64,000 nucleotides of DNA from Bacteroidales bacterium (GTDB lineage: Bacteria > Bacteroidota > Bacteroidia > Bacteroidales > WCHB1-69). Within the stretch, counting starts at the first letter, position 1. Every line of letters starts with the position of its first letter. The notes beneath the pieces are model-generated. The model was not told where the DNA came from. It was given only the letters and a program-made list of their open reading frames with translations, and made no database searches. Both the position numbers and the translations under genes were made by a program. This document shows positions 43,486 through 52,068 of the stretch, in pieces. The stretch covers positions 1-64,000 of the forward strand of contig JAKSMB010000004.1 of assembly GCA_024400875.1 (NCBI GenBank), in the 5' to 3' direction.

Positions 43486-44421
43486 TTAGTCTCGTTTCCA
43501 AGTTCCCCAGTATTCTTCCACTAGTTCAACCTGTTCTTTCGTTATTTCAAATGAAAAATCTCCAAAAGCCTTTTGAATTCGGTCTTCTGCCTCTATGACA
43601 CTTTTATGTATCTCAACTGATTTCTTCTTGTCGTCAACATAGTGCATCGGTTGTTTTACAAACCAAACTGGCTTTTTCATACAAACAGAATATCCTATAT
43701 GTGTTCCAATGCCGTTTGTGAGCATTAAGTCTGATAATTGAATTAAATCTTTCTGGCGTGATAAGAAATAAGGATCACTTCTATGACCATTACACACGAT
43801 GTAGAATCCTGCCTTTTTATACAATTCAACCAACTCAGGGCTTTGTTTTATATCCTTCCAATATAAACACAAGAACACACTATCAAAACCATCTCGAATT
43901 TTTCCAATCTCTTCTATTAAATAATCAGCATCATAGCTTACATTATTATTTTCAAAAGAATGGCACGGATAAACGAGCAGAATCTTTCCATATTTACTCT
44001 TTATCTCATCAAGTTTATCTTTGTCATAAAAATTTGAAGCACCTAAGATATAAGGTCCAATGGCGTTTACTTTTCTTCCCTTCAGACCGTTGCGTTTGAG
44101 GTAACCTTCTATTACCTCTTTACGTCTATTTCCAAATGTATAGATATTCTTTATCAGCGGACGATTCACATAGCCCATTGTTCTTGCAGATTCAATAGTC
44201 TCCGTAAAACAAAGTCCATGCTCTAGATAATCTGTTATGAGATTAAATCTTTTACCCGTTAGAGCCTTAAGAGCCTTGAGGTTGCCATACAAAAACACAC
44301 TGTTAAAATGCTTTGGAGGTGTAAAGTCCTCGCTCGTTAACTCTTGATAATGAAAGAAATCAAGCGACTGGCACCTTATGACTTGTTTAGAATAAACTAA
44401 TACTGATTTTAAAAAACTCAT
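43486..44421 (-). CDS. Putative glycan-cassette protein, GT-B-like, unrecognised
   Basis: A 311-residue protein that I cannot assign firmly. The N-terminal half has short alpha/beta blocks (FNSVFLYGNLKALKAL, FNLITDYLEHG); the C-terminal half has LLVYPCHSFENNNVSYDADYLIEEI, FLCLYWKDIKQSPELV and LSDLMLTNGIGTHIGYSVCMKKPVWFV. The last block looks like the nucleotide-binding end of GT-B transferases, in which an [ST]DxxxTNGxGTxxxYS pattern binds the donor. It is 5 bp before the GT2 gene and has its own promoter (44462-44469). A sugar or alditol-phosphate transferase is the best guess. Confidence 0.6.
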   Translation of the reverse strand: MSFLKSVLVYSKQVIRCQSLDFFHYQELTSEDFTPPKHFNSVFLYGNLKALKALTGKRFNLITDYLEHGLCFTETIESARTMGYVNRPLIKNIYTFGNRRKEVIEGYLKRNGLKGRKVNAIGPYILGASNFYDKDKLDEIKSKYGKILLVYPCHSFENNNVSYDADYLIEEIGKIRDGFDSVFLCLYWKDIKQSPELVELYKKAGFYIVCNGHRSDPYFLSRQKDLIQLSDLMLTNGIGTHIGYSVCMKKPVWFVKQPMHYVDDKKKSVEIHKSVIEAEDRIQKAFGDFSFEITKEQVELVEEYWGTWKRD

Positions 44422-44461
44422 AACATCTATTCGTACTGAAAATACTTTATATAACTTTCTG

Positions 44462-44469
44462 CAAAAATA
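44462..44469 (-). promoter_or_regulatory. Promoter -7 element of the GT-B-like/GT2 pair
   Basis: Minus-strand TATTTTTGCAG, 40 bp before the start, inside the 117-bp gap behind the HAD gene. Confidence 0.55.
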
Positions 44470-44538
44470 CAGAAAATATCGCTATTGTTTGTCGCTACGC
44501 AGACATCCTAAATAACATCCTGCAACTAAAACAAACCA

Positions 44539-45195
44539 TCATACAATCAACGAAAAGATTTCATTCACCTTCTTAGCGCAGCCAATATTGGGATACTTAT
44601 CCACATCTTCCCGAGAGGTGAAGCCAAATCCATATGTAACGCCTAAGAAATCAACACCTGCCTCTTGAGCACCTATTGCATCGTGTAGCGTATCTCCTAC
44701 CAAAACAGCATTATCTTTCAAACCATTCATTTCAGAGATGCACAGATTTACGATATCCACTTTTTTCAACTGGTTTTTATCGTCTGCGCCACGCATAACA
44801 TCAAAATAGCGATCAAAACCAAAATGTTTCAGGATCATCAAAGCATAATCCTCTCGTTTATATGTTGCTACCGCCAACCGTTTTCCAGCGTCCTTCAATT
44901 GCTTGAGCAACTCAAATATTCCTTCATACGGTTTTGCTTTCAACAATGCTTTTTCCTTATAGTAAGTTCTGAAAATTGTAGATATTCTTTGAGCCTCCTC
45001 TTCCGATAATCCATAATGATTAACAAATGAGATCTGTACCGGTGGACCAATAAAGGAAAGCAATTGTGCATCACTTAACTCCGGCAGTTTCATTTGTCCT
45101 ATTGTGTATCTCACACTTTCAACAATACCCTCTGTTGTATCCAACAACGTACCATCTAGATCAAAGATTATGGTATTCTTATTTTTTTGATTCAT
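44539..45195 (-). CDS. HAD-family phosphatase of the glycan cassette
   Basis: A 218-residue HAD subfamily IA phosphatase: DLDGTLLDT (nucleophile Asp), AVATYK (motif II Thr), Lys in the KKVD region, and VLVGDTLHDAIGA (motif IV). It resembles phosphoglycolate phosphatase-like enzymes by sequence. The start overlaps the upstream aldolase gene by 17 bp. In Kdo and sialic-acid type pathways a HAD phosphatase removes phosphate after the aldol step and before CMP transfer; the same gene order (cytidylyltransferase, aldolase, HAD) is present here, so this role is inferred. Confidence 0.85.
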   Translation of the reverse strand: MNQKNKNTIIFDLDGTLLDTTEGIVESVRYTIGQMKLPELSDAQLLSFIGPPVQISFVNHYGLSEEEAQRISTIFRTYYKEKALLKAKPYEGIFELLKQLKDAGKRLAVATYKREDYALMILKHFGFDRYFDVMRGADDKNQLKKVDIVNLCISEMNGLKDNAVLVGDTLHDAIGAQEAGVDFLGVTYGFGFTSREDVDKYPNIGCAKKVNEIFSLIV

Positions 45196-46783
45196 ACAGT
45201 GAAGGCGTTAAAAATTCTATATCAATTTCTGATGAAAGTTTCTCCAACTCTAACATTATCAACTCATTATTATGAATTGAATAACTTTCATTGCCAGCAT
45301 AAGACAACGAGCTATCAAAATAATTTTCTCCCGTTGAAAATCCATCAAAACCAGCAAGGGTTACTTTATCAACACCTGCTCTCATCATTGCAGACAAACA
45401 GAGCAACAAAGCATTATCACTCTTTATCCCTCCAATCTGCATCAAAGATCGATAATTCAACGTAATATCTGCCGGCCTATCAAATGGGATGACATTGGAC
45501 GTAATCATTATCTTGGAATCTGAATTCTGCTGGCTATAAGTATCCATCAACTTGCTATATCTTTTCGCATTGCTAACAAACACATAATGACAATCATACA
45601 TATCTGATACAAAGTTCGTAGATATAATTATCGCTGCCTCATCTTTAATAAACTTTGATATGACATCTTGATACTCTCGAATGCTTTTTCCAGGACCTAG
45701 CAGTAAAATTTTTTTCCCTTTAAGTTCCTCCTGCAAACAAGAAACTGAAAGTTCATCATCTATAATTGTACTTTGATATTGGATATAAGATTCCTCTATG
45801 AATTGCTTATCATAATGAAGCTTTTTCTCTTCTGGTATAGTTGCCAAAATTTCATTGACAGCACTTATTGCTAGCGTTTTTTTGTCCAAAAGATATTGAA
45901 CATAATTTGGATGACAATTCTGCAATGCTGAGATATAGAAATTATACTTATACCCCCAATATTGTTTTTGATATACTGGCATCAAATCCGCATCCAACAC
46001 TTCCAAGAATTGGTTAATGTCATACTGTTTTCCATAGTATTGATTTAAATGCATGGATAATAGCTCAATAGGACAATTTCCTGCACTTTTTCCCATTCCA
46101 TACACAGTTGCATCCACCACAAGCTCACGATTTGAATTTTGAGCTAAGAAATCTATTGAATTACTAAATGCTAACTGGAAATTGTTATGAGCATGGTAAC
46201 CTAACACAATATCGGAATCCAGGTTCGTATCAATAAGATCATAATAATGAGCCATCCTTTTCTTATCCAATAATCCGTAGGTATCTACAATAGAAAAAAC
46301 ATCCGGCTTTATTTCATTAATTTTTTCAATATATTGCAACATATCCATATCTGAATACGCCGTAATGGAGATTGCCTGGATAAACAATTTATATCCTTTA
46401 TCTTTTATAGCCTTGCAAAAAGGAAGAGCCTGCTCAATTTTTTCTTTCTTGAAAATCACTCGAATGCCATCAATAAACGTGGAATCACAAGTTCCTATAT
46501 TTTCCAAAGAACACGTTCCAAAATCAATCATGGCAACAGGGATGGCATGTTTTTTTTGAACATTCTTGAAAATTCTATTGAAACCTTCTGTATTCGGTGT
46601 AATCGTTCGGTTTATATCAAAGGGGCGTCTATCATCAAGAAAACCAACTTCAATATAATCGACGCCAGAAGCATCCAGTTTTTTATACGTTCCAGTAATT
46701 ACGCTATGTCCAAATTCCCAATCATTGATATAACCACCATCTCGAAGGGTGCAATCGAGTAAACTAGCTTTCTTTGCAAACAT
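45179..46783 (-). CDS. HMGL-type aldolase fused to a C-terminal Rossmann-like domain
   Basis: A 534-residue two-domain protein. Residues ~5-290 form a DRE-TIM (HMG-CoA lyase-like) aldolase: LLDCTLRDGGYINDWEF, YIEVGF, YHAHNNFQLA (metal-binding HxH) and DATVYGMGKSAGNCP. This group uses pyruvate-type enolates. Residues ~355-534 hold a separate alpha/beta domain starting KKILLLGPGKSI, then IISTNF, YVFVSNAKRY and VTLAGFDGFS, which resembles DUF115/MptE or GT42-like folds. The protein starts 2 bp after the KdsB-like gene and overlaps the HAD gene. It may make a ulosonic acid in place of a KdsA/NeuB-type synthase; the role of the second domain is unknown. Confidence 0.75.
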   Translation of the reverse strand: MFAKKASLLDCTLRDGGYINDWEFGHSVITGTYKKLDASGVDYIEVGFLDDRRPFDINRTITPNTEGFNRIFKNVQKKHAIPVAMIDFGTCSLENIGTCDSTFIDGIRVIFKKEKIEQALPFCKAIKDKGYKLFIQAISITAYSDMDMLQYIEKINEIKPDVFSIVDTYGLLDKKRMAHYYDLIDTNLDSDIVLGYHAHNNFQLAFSNSIDFLAQNSNRELVVDATVYGMGKSAGNCPIELLSMHLNQYYGKQYDINQFLEVLDADLMPVYQKQYWGYKYNFYISALQNCHPNYVQYLLDKKTLAISAVNEILATIPEEKKLHYDKQFIEESYIQYQSTIIDDELSVSCLQEELKGKKILLLGPGKSIREYQDVISKFIKDEAAIIISTNFVSDMYDCHYVFVSNAKRYSKLMDTYSQQNSDSKIMITSNVIPFDRPADITLNYRSLMQIGGIKSDNALLLCLSAMMRAGVDKVTLAGFDGFSTGENYFDSSLSYAGNESYSIHNNELIMLELEKLSSEIDIEFLTPSLYESKK

Positions 46784-46785
46784 AC

Positions 46786-47514
46786 CTATTTTGTATTTAT
46801 TTTTGAAAGTACCACCTCAAGATCTCTCGGGGTGTCCACAGAAAGAGATTCTGAATCAACAAGTTTATACTTTATATGTATCTTATTCTCCAAAAAACGC
46901 TGCAAAGTGACATCTTCCACTGATTCCAAAAATCCTTTTGGTGTATTTACAAAGAAATTTAAAGCATTTTTGTTATAACACTCAACGCCAACAACCTTTT
47001 TATATTTGAACTTCACAGTTTTATATGGAAATGGAACCGGAGATCTAGACAGCAACACACATTCCTCCTTATCATTTGTCACGATTTTAATATTGGCAGG
47101 ATCCATCACTTGTGCAGGATCTGTAAAATACCTACATAAACCTCCGACATACATTTCTTCACTATTCTCTTGCGGAACTGCAGCACGAATTGTGTCAGGA
47201 TCAATCAATGGTTCATCGCCACACACTACCAAATAATAATCAGCAGAAATTCTTTCACTTACTTCGTGAATTCTATGCACGTGCGTCGGATGGTCGTTTC
47301 GCGTCATCACAACCTGCATGCCATATTCCTCGCACACCTTTTGGATTCTATCGTCGTCTGTGGCTACGAAGACCGCTGACAATTCAGGGACCTTCATCAC
47401 CTGTTGGTACACCCACCATATCATGGGTTTGCCGCAAATATCTGCCAAAGGCTTGCCTGGAAATCTCGTGGACTGGTATCGTGCAGGAATCACACCAATG
47501 ATTTTCTTTTCCAT
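46786..47514 (-). CDS. KdsB-like cytidylyltransferase, divergent
   Basis: A 242-residue nucleotidyltransferase. Start taken at the ATG at 47514 (MEKKIIGVIPARYQSTRFPG), which aligns with KdsB; the open frame runs 63 bp further but through the promoter. KdsB features kept: IPARYQSTRFPGKPL, VATDDDRI, GDEPLI and VDTPRDLEVV. Features changed: the SGT(D/E)R segment after the ...DH of KdsB reads HPTHVHRIHEV, and NVQGDEP reads VVCGDEP. The CMP-transfer scaffold is intact, but the sugar pocket is altered, so the substrate is probably not Kdo. It is the first gene of the aldolase-HAD operon. Confidence 0.82.
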   Translation of the reverse strand: MEKKIIGVIPARYQSTRFPGKPLADICGKPMIWWVYQQVMKVPELSAVFVATDDDRIQKVCEEYGMQVVMTRNDHPTHVHRIHEVSERISADYYLVVCGDEPLIDPDTIRAAVPQENSEEMYVGGLCRYFTDPAQVMDPANIKIVTNDKEECVLLSRSPVPFPYKTVKFKYKKVVGVECYNKNALNFFVNTPKGFLESVEDVTLQRFLENKIHIKYKLVDSESLSVDTPRDLEVVLSKINTK

Positions 47515-47531
47515 TTCTTTTTGATTTTTTG

Positions 47532-47539
47532 CAAAAATA
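47532..47539 (-). promoter_or_regulatory. Promoter -7 element of the KdsB-like operon
   Basis: Minus-strand TATTTTTGC, 17 bp before the start codon at 47514. Confidence 0.6.
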
Positions 47540-47582
47540 CAACTTTTACACGCACAATTCTTACGCGTTTTCAACAAAAAAT

Positions 47583-49835
47583 CTACCGAATCACCGTTAT
47601 GCTCGTATGGGACGTCAACACTTTTTTACCCGTTAGAAGACATTGATAATCAACCACACCATAATACACGCCATCTGCATCCCGCTCTGCAGTCCACACA
47701 ACATGATCAACACCACTTGTTTGGTACACCTTTTGGCCCCACTTGTTGTATATCGTCAGTTCCATACTGCCGAAGTCACCTTCCAACAAAGGAACAAACA
47801 CATCATTCACTCCATCCCCATTAGGTGTTATCACATTCGGTAACGTTAACGTGCAAGGTCTTCCATTTAAAGAGACCGTGTTGTCTAAAAGATCACATTC
47901 GAACGTCAACCCACCGTCCTGTGCAATACCATACCCAACGTTATTAGCAATTATGGCTATCGGGAAGGGCACCTCTTTTTGCTTTAATTCGGTTTGGGAA
48001 TAGGTAATTGTCAGTTCTGCACATTCACCAGCATGTAGTTCCTCGGCAATCGAATCCACTCGGAACAAACTTCCATCACCCAAAAAAGTTGCTATATAAA
48101 TTGGCGGGTAAAACGTTTCGTCTTCCGTATTGCACAGACTCAATTCCACGTTTATCTCATCACCATCAAATTGCACTTCCGAGCGCTGTTCCAGCCGTAG
48201 GTTTGCCATTGTTCCCATTGGTCGTCCATATTGGTCCATCCACGTGGTTTGTTGAAGAAAGTTGTTAAATGGACGGCGAACCTGAGCTGTTGGATCCACA
48301 AATGCCGTGGCATTATCAAACAATGGTGTTGGCACCGTTAGATCCTTATTGATATTGGTCACATTGTACATATACTGATTCCACACCGGACGTGCTGGGG
48401 GCCACGGGATATCACCCGCCAAGATGTTCAGTTGACCGCCCACCCAGCCCATTCCATTAGCTGTTTTTCCAGCCACAACAATCTCCGCTGCACCGTCGCC
48501 ATTAATATCCGCCACCACCGGATATTCGTTCCACGTTCCTGCATACATCGGGTAAGTGTACAGATTGTAGCAGCCCAACGTATCATTTCCCGTTATATGG
48601 CTTTTCCCGCTTCCATTCATCACTCTCAGATGTGACATATCACGATATACGATTTCGGGAACCTCATCCCTATTGAAATCAAACAGTGTCATAGACGTTT
48701 GCGCCGATTCATCCGAATGGGATATTCTCCAACACTCGGAAAGGCCAACACCTGGCGTATATTTCTTCGCAACAATTCTTGACGAAGTCACCGGTGTTAC
48801 ATAGTATATATATATGAATTCAACATTCCCATCCCCATCTATATCTCCAACTGCTGGATAACCGACATCCTTTGAGAACTCTCCATGCACAAATAGAAGT
48901 TCTCCACTAATCGGATCATACGCATAAAGGTACGTCGTATCTAAATAAGTATTCGCGGTAAACGTGCTGATGACCATAACGTCCAGGTTGCCATCCAAAT
49001 TAAAATCCGCCACAGCAACATGGCCATCCTGATGAATCCTATCCGGCAACGAGATTTTCTTCAGCAATTGTATCGAATTCTGAGTGGCATCTGTTCTACT
49101 TTGTATAGTAACTTCGTAAATACTATTTCCGCAAATCAACTCAGGTCTTGAATCTCCTAACACATTTGCCGCAAACGACATAACCACATGTGCTCGTTCG
49201 GTGGACTGTCCACGCCAACTACGTCCACAATTCACAGACGCATCGCCCGCTATCAGGCATTTCAACGTAGCAGCATCATAGATTGCATTTCCCACATACA
49301 ACTCCGGATAACCATCTCCGTTAAAATCTACCACAGAAATCACGCCATCAAAAGGTGTTGCCACATCCGACTCATTGAGAAACTGCCCTGAGACATCATA
49401 CGATCTCAACTTATTGTCAATACAATGAAGGATAATAGCGCCTTGCATACCTCCATTTTGGGTAGGATAACGCACCAATGCCACGGCGCCCACAAATCCC
49501 GAATACACTTTTTGAGGAACATTAATAGTGCCAACCCTGTTCAAATCTGTTCCTCTATAAATGGCTAATTTATTCGTATAATGGTCATTTTGTGTGGGCA
49601 CACCCACCACTATTTCAACAACACCATCGCCATCCACATCCCCCACCATGGGTGTGTAATACGTATGCACATCATCTGTCACCCCCATACGATGTGCCGA
49701 CCATGGTGTTTGAAGCGGTGTAGCATAACAATCTTCATAAGCCATATTATCTGGCAGAGAAGTCTGAGCTACAACTACTGAGGTGTACACCATAATAATG
49801 AGAAATACCCAAAAAGAGAATATTTTGTCCATCAT
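47583..49835 (-). CDS. FG-GAP repeat protein with type B T9SS C-terminal domain
   Basis: A 750-residue secreted protein. After a signal peptide (FLIIMVYTSVVVAQ) come at least six FG-GAP/VCBS-type calcium-binding repeats, each with a D-x-[DN]-x-D-G core: GDVDGDGVVEIVVG, VDFNGDGYPELYVG, ADFNLDGNLDVMV, GDIDGDGNVEFIYI, DFNRDEVPEIVY and ADINGDGAAEIVVAG. The C-terminus (VITPNGDGVNDVFVPL ... LTIYNKWGQKVYQT ... GVYYGVVDY) is the gliding-motility-associated, type B sorting domain. It is probably surface-attached. Two adjacent ATGs make the start uncertain by one codon. Confidence 0.9.
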   Translation of the reverse strand: MMDKIFSFWVFLIIMVYTSVVVAQTSLPDNMAYEDCYATPLQTPWSAHRMGVTDDVHTYYTPMVGDVDGDGVVEIVVGVPTQNDHYTNKLAIYRGTDLNRVGTINVPQKVYSGFVGAVALVRYPTQNGGMQGAIILHCIDNKLRSYDVSGQFLNESDVATPFDGVISVVDFNGDGYPELYVGNAIYDAATLKCLIAGDASVNCGRSWRGQSTERAHVVMSFAANVLGDSRPELICGNSIYEVTIQSRTDATQNSIQLLKKISLPDRIHQDGHVAVADFNLDGNLDVMVISTFTANTYLDTTYLYAYDPISGELLFVHGEFSKDVGYPAVGDIDGDGNVEFIYIYYVTPVTSSRIVAKKYTPGVGLSECWRISHSDESAQTSMTLFDFNRDEVPEIVYRDMSHLRVMNGSGKSHITGNDTLGCYNLYTYPMYAGTWNEYPVVADINGDGAAEIVVAGKTANGMGWVGGQLNILAGDIPWPPARPVWNQYMYNVTNINKDLTVPTPLFDNATAFVDPTAQVRRPFNNFLQQTTWMDQYGRPMGTMANLRLEQRSEVQFDGDEINVELSLCNTEDETFYPPIYIATFLGDGSLFRVDSIAEELHAGECAELTITYSQTELKQKEVPFPIAIIANNVGYGIAQDGGLTFECDLLDNTVSLNGRPCTLTLPNVITPNGDGVNDVFVPLLEGDFGSMELTIYNKWGQKVYQTSGVDHVVWTAERDADGVYYGVVDYQCLLTGKKVLTSHTSITVIR

Positions 49836-49855
49836 TATCTTCCAATAATTATTTG

Positions 49856-49863
49856 CAAAGATA
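49856..49863 (-). promoter_or_regulatory. Promoter -7 element of the FG-GAP/T9SS gene
   Basis: Minus-strand TATCTTTGC, about 20 bp before the start codon. Confidence 0.6.
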
Positions 49864-49890
49864 CATTTTTTTATGACAATGATATACTAG

Positions 49891-50046
49891 CCCCAACGTG
49901 CGCATGGGTCGCCATTACCGCTACAGCGTGCGCAATCCTAACGGATTGCCCCCGCAACCGCAAATTCACACCGCATTTACGCTCTTCGAAGGCAACGCAT
50001 AGGATAATTTCCGAATATAATTTCTGCTAATTTCTGGAAAAACCCT
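49891..50046 (-). repeat. Dispersed intergenic repeat, copy 3 (inverted)
   Basis: Reads on the minus strand as the same elements as copies 1 and 2. From the right end leftwards it has TTTTTCCAGAAATTAGCAGA, a CTTCGAAGAGCGTAAATGCGG block, the palindrome GCAATCCGTTAGGATTGC, then AGCGGTAATGGCGACCC and CGCACGTTGGGG. Copy 1 has both modules in direct orientation about 47 kb away. It fills most of the 367-bp gap between the T9SS and endonuclease genes. Confidence 0.8.
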
Positions 50047-50169
50047 AAGCCAAACACATCGCAGGTTATACCAACTTGTATATCGCTACCTTTTTTATTC
50101 CTCATTGCTAGATTCTTTAACAAAATTATGTTAAAATATATTGATTTTCAATATTTTACAAATATTCAC

Positions 50170-50177
50170 TATCTTTG
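50170..50177 (+). promoter_or_regulatory. Promoter -7 element of the endonuclease/phosphatase gene
   Basis: TATCTTTGCCGC, 25 bp before the ATG at 50203. Confidence 0.6.
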
Positions 50178-50202
50178 CCGCTCAACTTTAAAACACACAA
50201 CT

Positions 50203-51237
50203 ATGTACAAAACGATTTTTCTTGCACTCTGTTGCAGCGGCATTATGGCCCTCACTAACGCACAAACACCCAGCGATTCCCTCATCATCGCCTTCTACAA
50301 CGTGGAGAACCTCTTCCACCCTTCCAACGACTCGCTGACCAACGACGATGATTTTACCCCTACTGGCTCGTATCACTGGACCTACAAGAAATACTACAAA
50401 AAAATTTACAACATCGCAAAGGTGTTCATCGCCTTGGGCGAGGGCTATCCTCCTGCCATTATCGGCTTGGCCGAGATTGAAAACGAGCAAGTGTTGAAAG
50501 ACCTTTGCTACCGGTCGCCCCTCCTGAAATACGGCTATCGCTACGTGCACCACGACTCGCCCGACCGTCGCGGGGTGGACGTTGCCCTGCTCTATCGCGA
50601 CAGCATCGTACGCATCCTCCGCGAACAACCCGTGCCCATCGTGTTTCCCTTTGAACCCAACACCCGCAACCGCGACCTGCTCTACGCCTGCGCACAGTTC
50701 GCAAACGGCGACTCGCTGCACCTCATCGTCAACCACTGGACCTCCCGCTACGGGGGCTATGCGCCCACCATAGCAAAGCGCAACTACTACGCCGACCAAT
50801 CCCGCAAACTCGCGGATTCACTATTGACAACAAATACCCACGCCAACGTTCTCATCATGGGCGACTTTAACGACTATTGCACCGACGAGAGCCTTACGAA
50901 GCACCTGCGCGCCCGCCCGTACCACCCCGACAATCTACAGGATACCCTTTTCAATTTGATGTTTCTTTTTGAGAAGATGAACAATGTGGGATCGCACAAG
51001 CACGAGGATTTTTGGCGTTGCCTTGACCAAATCATCGTGTCGCGCGGCTTACTGTTCGACCACAACCGGTTGCACATCATCGACCATAAACCGCACATTT
51101 TCAACGCCGACTTCCTACTCGTTCCTGATGAGAAATACGGAGGCACGAAGACGTACCGAACCTTCTTGGGTCCACGTTACATTGGCGGTTTCGCCGACCA
51201 CCTGCCCGTATTTGTGCGCATTATGTTGCACCCCTAA
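50203..51237 (+). CDS. Secreted endonuclease/exonuclease/phosphatase family protein
   Basis: A 344-residue protein. The ATG at 50203 (MYKTIFL) is chosen because it follows the promoter and opens a signal peptide (ending ALTNAQ); the frame is open 75 bp upstream, but through the promoter. EEP fold motifs: IAFYNVENLF, IIGLAEIENEQVL (catalytic Glu), VNHWTSRYGG, VLIMGDFNDYCTDE and a C-terminal GFADHLPVFV (catalytic His). It could be a nuclease or a phosphodiesterase in the periplasm. Its last codons (MLHP, stop) come from a repeat that is also present at 52069-52219, so its original C-terminus may differ. Confidence 0.88.
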   Translation: MYKTIFLALCCSGIMALTNAQTPSDSLIIAFYNVENLFHPSNDSLTNDDDFTPTGSYHWTYKKYYKKIYNIAKVFIALGEGYPPAIIGLAEIENEQVLKDLCYRSPLLKYGYRYVHHDSPDRRGVDVALLYRDSIVRILREQPVPIVFPFEPNTRNRDLLYACAQFANGDSLHLIVNHWTSRYGGYAPTIAKRNYYADQSRKLADSLLTTNTHANVLIMGDFNDYCTDESLTKHLRARPYHPDNLQDTLFNLMFLFEKMNNVGSHKHEDFWRCLDQIIVSRGLLFDHNRLHIIDHKPHIFNADFLLVPDEKYGGTKTYRTFLGPRYIGGFADHLPVFVRIMLHP

Positions 51238-51374
51238 CGGGGTGCCATTGTTTCACGACACACCCCGATGCTACAAAGCTATAAGCCCTACGGGCTACGA
51301 TGCCATCACACTCCGTATGATAACCATCCTGCTCATCCTCTTTTTCCCACAGCATCTGTCGCAACCCGTTAGGA
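51224..51374 (+). repeat. 151-bp direct repeat, left copy
   Basis: Identical by eye to 52069-52219. It contains the palindromes GCACCCC-TAAC-GGGGTGC and AGCCC-TAC-GGGCT and ends in GCAACCCGTTAGGA. The left copy overlaps the last codons of the endonuclease gene. Confidence 0.9.
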
Positions 51375-51378
51375 CAAA

Positions 51379-51490
51379 CACCGATGATACAAAGCTATAA
51401 GCCCTACGGGCTACGATGCCATCACACTCCGTATGATAACCATCCTGCTCATCCTCTTTTTCCCACAGCATCTGTTGCAATCCGTTAGGA
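51379..51490 (+). repeat. Partial tandem copy of the direct repeat
   Basis: About 112 bp beginning CCGATGATACAAAGC and ending TGCAATCCGTTAGGA. It repeats the inner part of the 151-bp unit with a few substitutions, 116 bp downstream of the corresponding left-copy position. Confidence 0.85.
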
Positions 51491-51529
51491 TTGTAAGCTT
51501 TGTAGCTAACGTACACACACATCAGCCTC

Positions 51530-51549
51530 TGCAATCCGTTAGGATTGCA
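51530..51549. repeat. REP-like palindrome
   Basis: TGCAATCC-GTTA-GGATTGCA, a perfect 8-bp stem with 4-nt loop, 45 bp before the transposase start. The same palindrome core occurs at 3097-3116 and (inverted) in 49891-50046. Confidence 0.8.
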
Positions 51550-51594
51550 ACATTAGAAACACCTTAACAATATCATCATCAAAAAAATAAAACA

Positions 51595-52056
51595 ATGGCA
51601 AACACCTACACCCAAATTCACATTCACGCAGTTTTTGCAGTTAAATATCGGGATGCTCTCATCGACAACTCTTTCAAGCAGCGGTTATACCAATACATTG
51701 CTGCAATTTTACAAAACAATCATCATAAGATGCTTTCCATAGGGGGTATCGAGGACCACATCCACATTCTTTTCGGCCTTAATCCTTCCGAATCGATTGC
51801 GAATATTCTGCTGAAAATAAAACGAGATTCTTCCTTGTGGATAAACAAAAACCATCTTACCAAACGACATTTTCAATGGCAGAATGGTTACGCAGCCTTC
51901 TCCATCAGTAAATCTGCAATTGACCGGGTAGTTAAATACATTATTAATCAGGAAACACATCATCAGAAAACATCCTTTCGAGACGAAACACTGAAAATCC
52001 TGCGTTCTCTCGAAATTGAATATAACATTCAATTCATCTTCTCTAATCTAGAATGA
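51595..52056 (+). mobile_element. Y1 (HUH) transposase, REP-associated / IS200-like
   Basis: A 153-residue single-domain transposase. It has the HUH pair HIH (His55, His57, in GIEDHIHILF), and a single catalytic Tyr (Tyr115, in RVVKYIINQETHH) with the conserved Gln four residues later. Length and motifs fit the TnpA/Y1_Tnp family. There is no TnpB gene. It sits between two identical 151-bp direct repeats rich in short palindromes, the typical setting of REP-associated tyrosine transposases (RAYTs), which act on such palindromes rather than on IS ends. Whether the whole unit is still mobile is unknown. Confidence 0.88.
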
Positions 52057-52068
52057 CGAATAATATTG

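Noticed and set aside
46786..47514. Calling this gene kdsB
   Set aside because: The sugar-site motif of KdsB is changed at several positions and the operon lacks kdsA; only the family, not the substrate, is supported.
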